Assembly (NCBI GenBank): GCA_035693615.1
Contig: DASSGH010000015.1
Location: 1-9,478 of the forward strand
From: VAZQ01 sp035693615
Lineage (GTDB): Bacteria > Pseudomonadota > Alphaproteobacteria > Rhizobiales > Xanthobacteraceae
DNA: 9,478 nt
Reading direction: 5' to 3'
A program made the translations under genes and the position numbers. The notes below the pieces were generated by a model, which worked only from the letters and a program-made list of their open reading frames with translations, had not been told where the DNA came from and ran no database searches. Within the stretch, counting starts at the first letter, position 1. Each line of letters begins with the position of its first letter. Below, piece by piece: positions 9,214-9,478 of this stretch.

Positions 9214-9478
9214 GCGCCTTTCCTTTCCCTGCCTGGAGCGCGTGCAGCCGGGCGATGAACTCGTCTTGCGGCATGCCGCGGATCTGGAAATAGAAGCGCA
9301 GCAGATAGGCGTTGACCAGCGGCGCGATCTTGCCGACGTCGTCCTCGAGCAGCGCCTTGCGGATGTCCGGCTTGATCTCGTAGCGGCCGATGACACCCGC
9401 CATGTCGGCGCGATATTCCGACGCCAGCTTCGCGTCGTGCTGCAGGTCGAAGAACAGTTTGCTGACCCAATAGTCCGT
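9206..9478 (-). CDS. Extradiol dioxygenase small subunit (LigA-like), 5' end beyond right edge
   Basis: The minus frame is open from the window edge to TGA at 9208-9206, giving 90 visible residues beginning TDYWVSKLFF. The ATG at 9403 is internal, because family-like sequence (FDLQHDAKLASEYRADM) continues upstream of it, so the true start lies past 9478. The helical sequence KALLEDDVGKIAPLVNAYLL followed by RFYFQIRGMPQDEFIARLHAL matches the small alpha subunit of protocatechuate 4,5-dioxygenase (LigA family), which caps the active site of the large subunit. The ATGGCTGA junction with the LigB-like gene (9206-9213) indicates coupled translation and stoichiometric production. Family assignment rests on motif resemblance and the partner gene; probably only a short N-terminus is missing. 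Confidence 0.8.
   Translation of the reverse strand, partial: TDYWVSKLFFDLQHDAKLASEYRADMAGVIGRYEIKPDIRKALLEDDVGKIAPLVNAYLLRFYFQIRGMPQDEFIARLHALQAGKGKAHG
9214..9225 (-). promoter_or_regulatory. Ribosome binding site of the LigB-like gene
   Basis: On the minus strand AAGGAAAGG (9225-9217) precedes ATG at 9213 with a short CGC spacer. It lies inside the end of the LigA-like gene and selects the internal start at 9213 over upstream in-frame starts. Confidence 0.7.

Noticed and set aside
8649..9470. Minus-strand 273-codon Ser/Arg-rich open frame across the dioxygenase genes
   Set aside because: It is frame-shifted relative to both LigA-like and LigB-like genes on the same strand and has low-complexity Arg/Ser composition.

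Overview
The window reads as chromosomal DNA of a GC-rich alphaproteobacterium, most likely in the Hyphomicrobiales (Bradyrhizobium/Xanthobacteraceae type). This is inferred from the high GC with strong GC-ending codons, a cytosolic poly-HAMP hybrid kinase, a NitT/TauT-type ABC transporter, and LigAB-type extradiol dioxygenase genes. No mobile element, CRISPR array, tRNA or rRNA was recognised.

Layout. (1) 1-2995, minus strand: the N-terminal 998 codons of a very large soluble HAMP-repeat sensor kinase. It is built from nine register-perfect 276-nt (92-residue) repeats and runs off the left edge. (2) 2996-4111: a 1.1-kb divergent intergenic region with no convincing gene, holding an AT-rich island, a short direct repeat, a GGGAAC/GTTCCC inverted repeat and a 10-bp-stem hairpin. 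(3) 4112-6594, plus strand: a tightly overlapping operon of an ABC ATPase, a 45-codon linking ORF, and two permeases of the nitrate/sulfonate/taurine family. No substrate-binding protein gene is present. (4) 6602-8251, minus strand: a membrane class III adenylate cyclase with a periplasmic DUF3365 (Tll0287-like) domain carrying a CxxCH haem-attachment motif. It converges on the ABC operon with only 7 nt between the stop codons. (5) 8380-9478, minus strand: an overlapping gene pair for a LigAB-type extradiol ring-cleavage dioxygenase, large (LigB-like) subunit complete and small (LigA-like) subunit cut by the right edge.

How the parts may fit together. The dioxygenase pair opens catecholic rings. 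The ABC operon imports a small, probably anionic, organic or sulfonated solute whose identity cannot be read here. The cyclase would turn a periplasmic redox, haem or ligand signal into cAMP. The poly-HAMP kinase is a separate, divergently transcribed cytosolic sensor. Co-location suggests an aromatic-compound uptake and degradation neighbourhood with sensory genes, but nothing in the sequence proves that the genes work together.

The most unusual items are the repeat array of the kinase, the small ORF interlocked with both neighbours in the ABC operon, and the haem-motif cyclase. None of them is clearly a new system. Several long open frames lie antisense to real genes here and were rejected as shadows of biased codon use.
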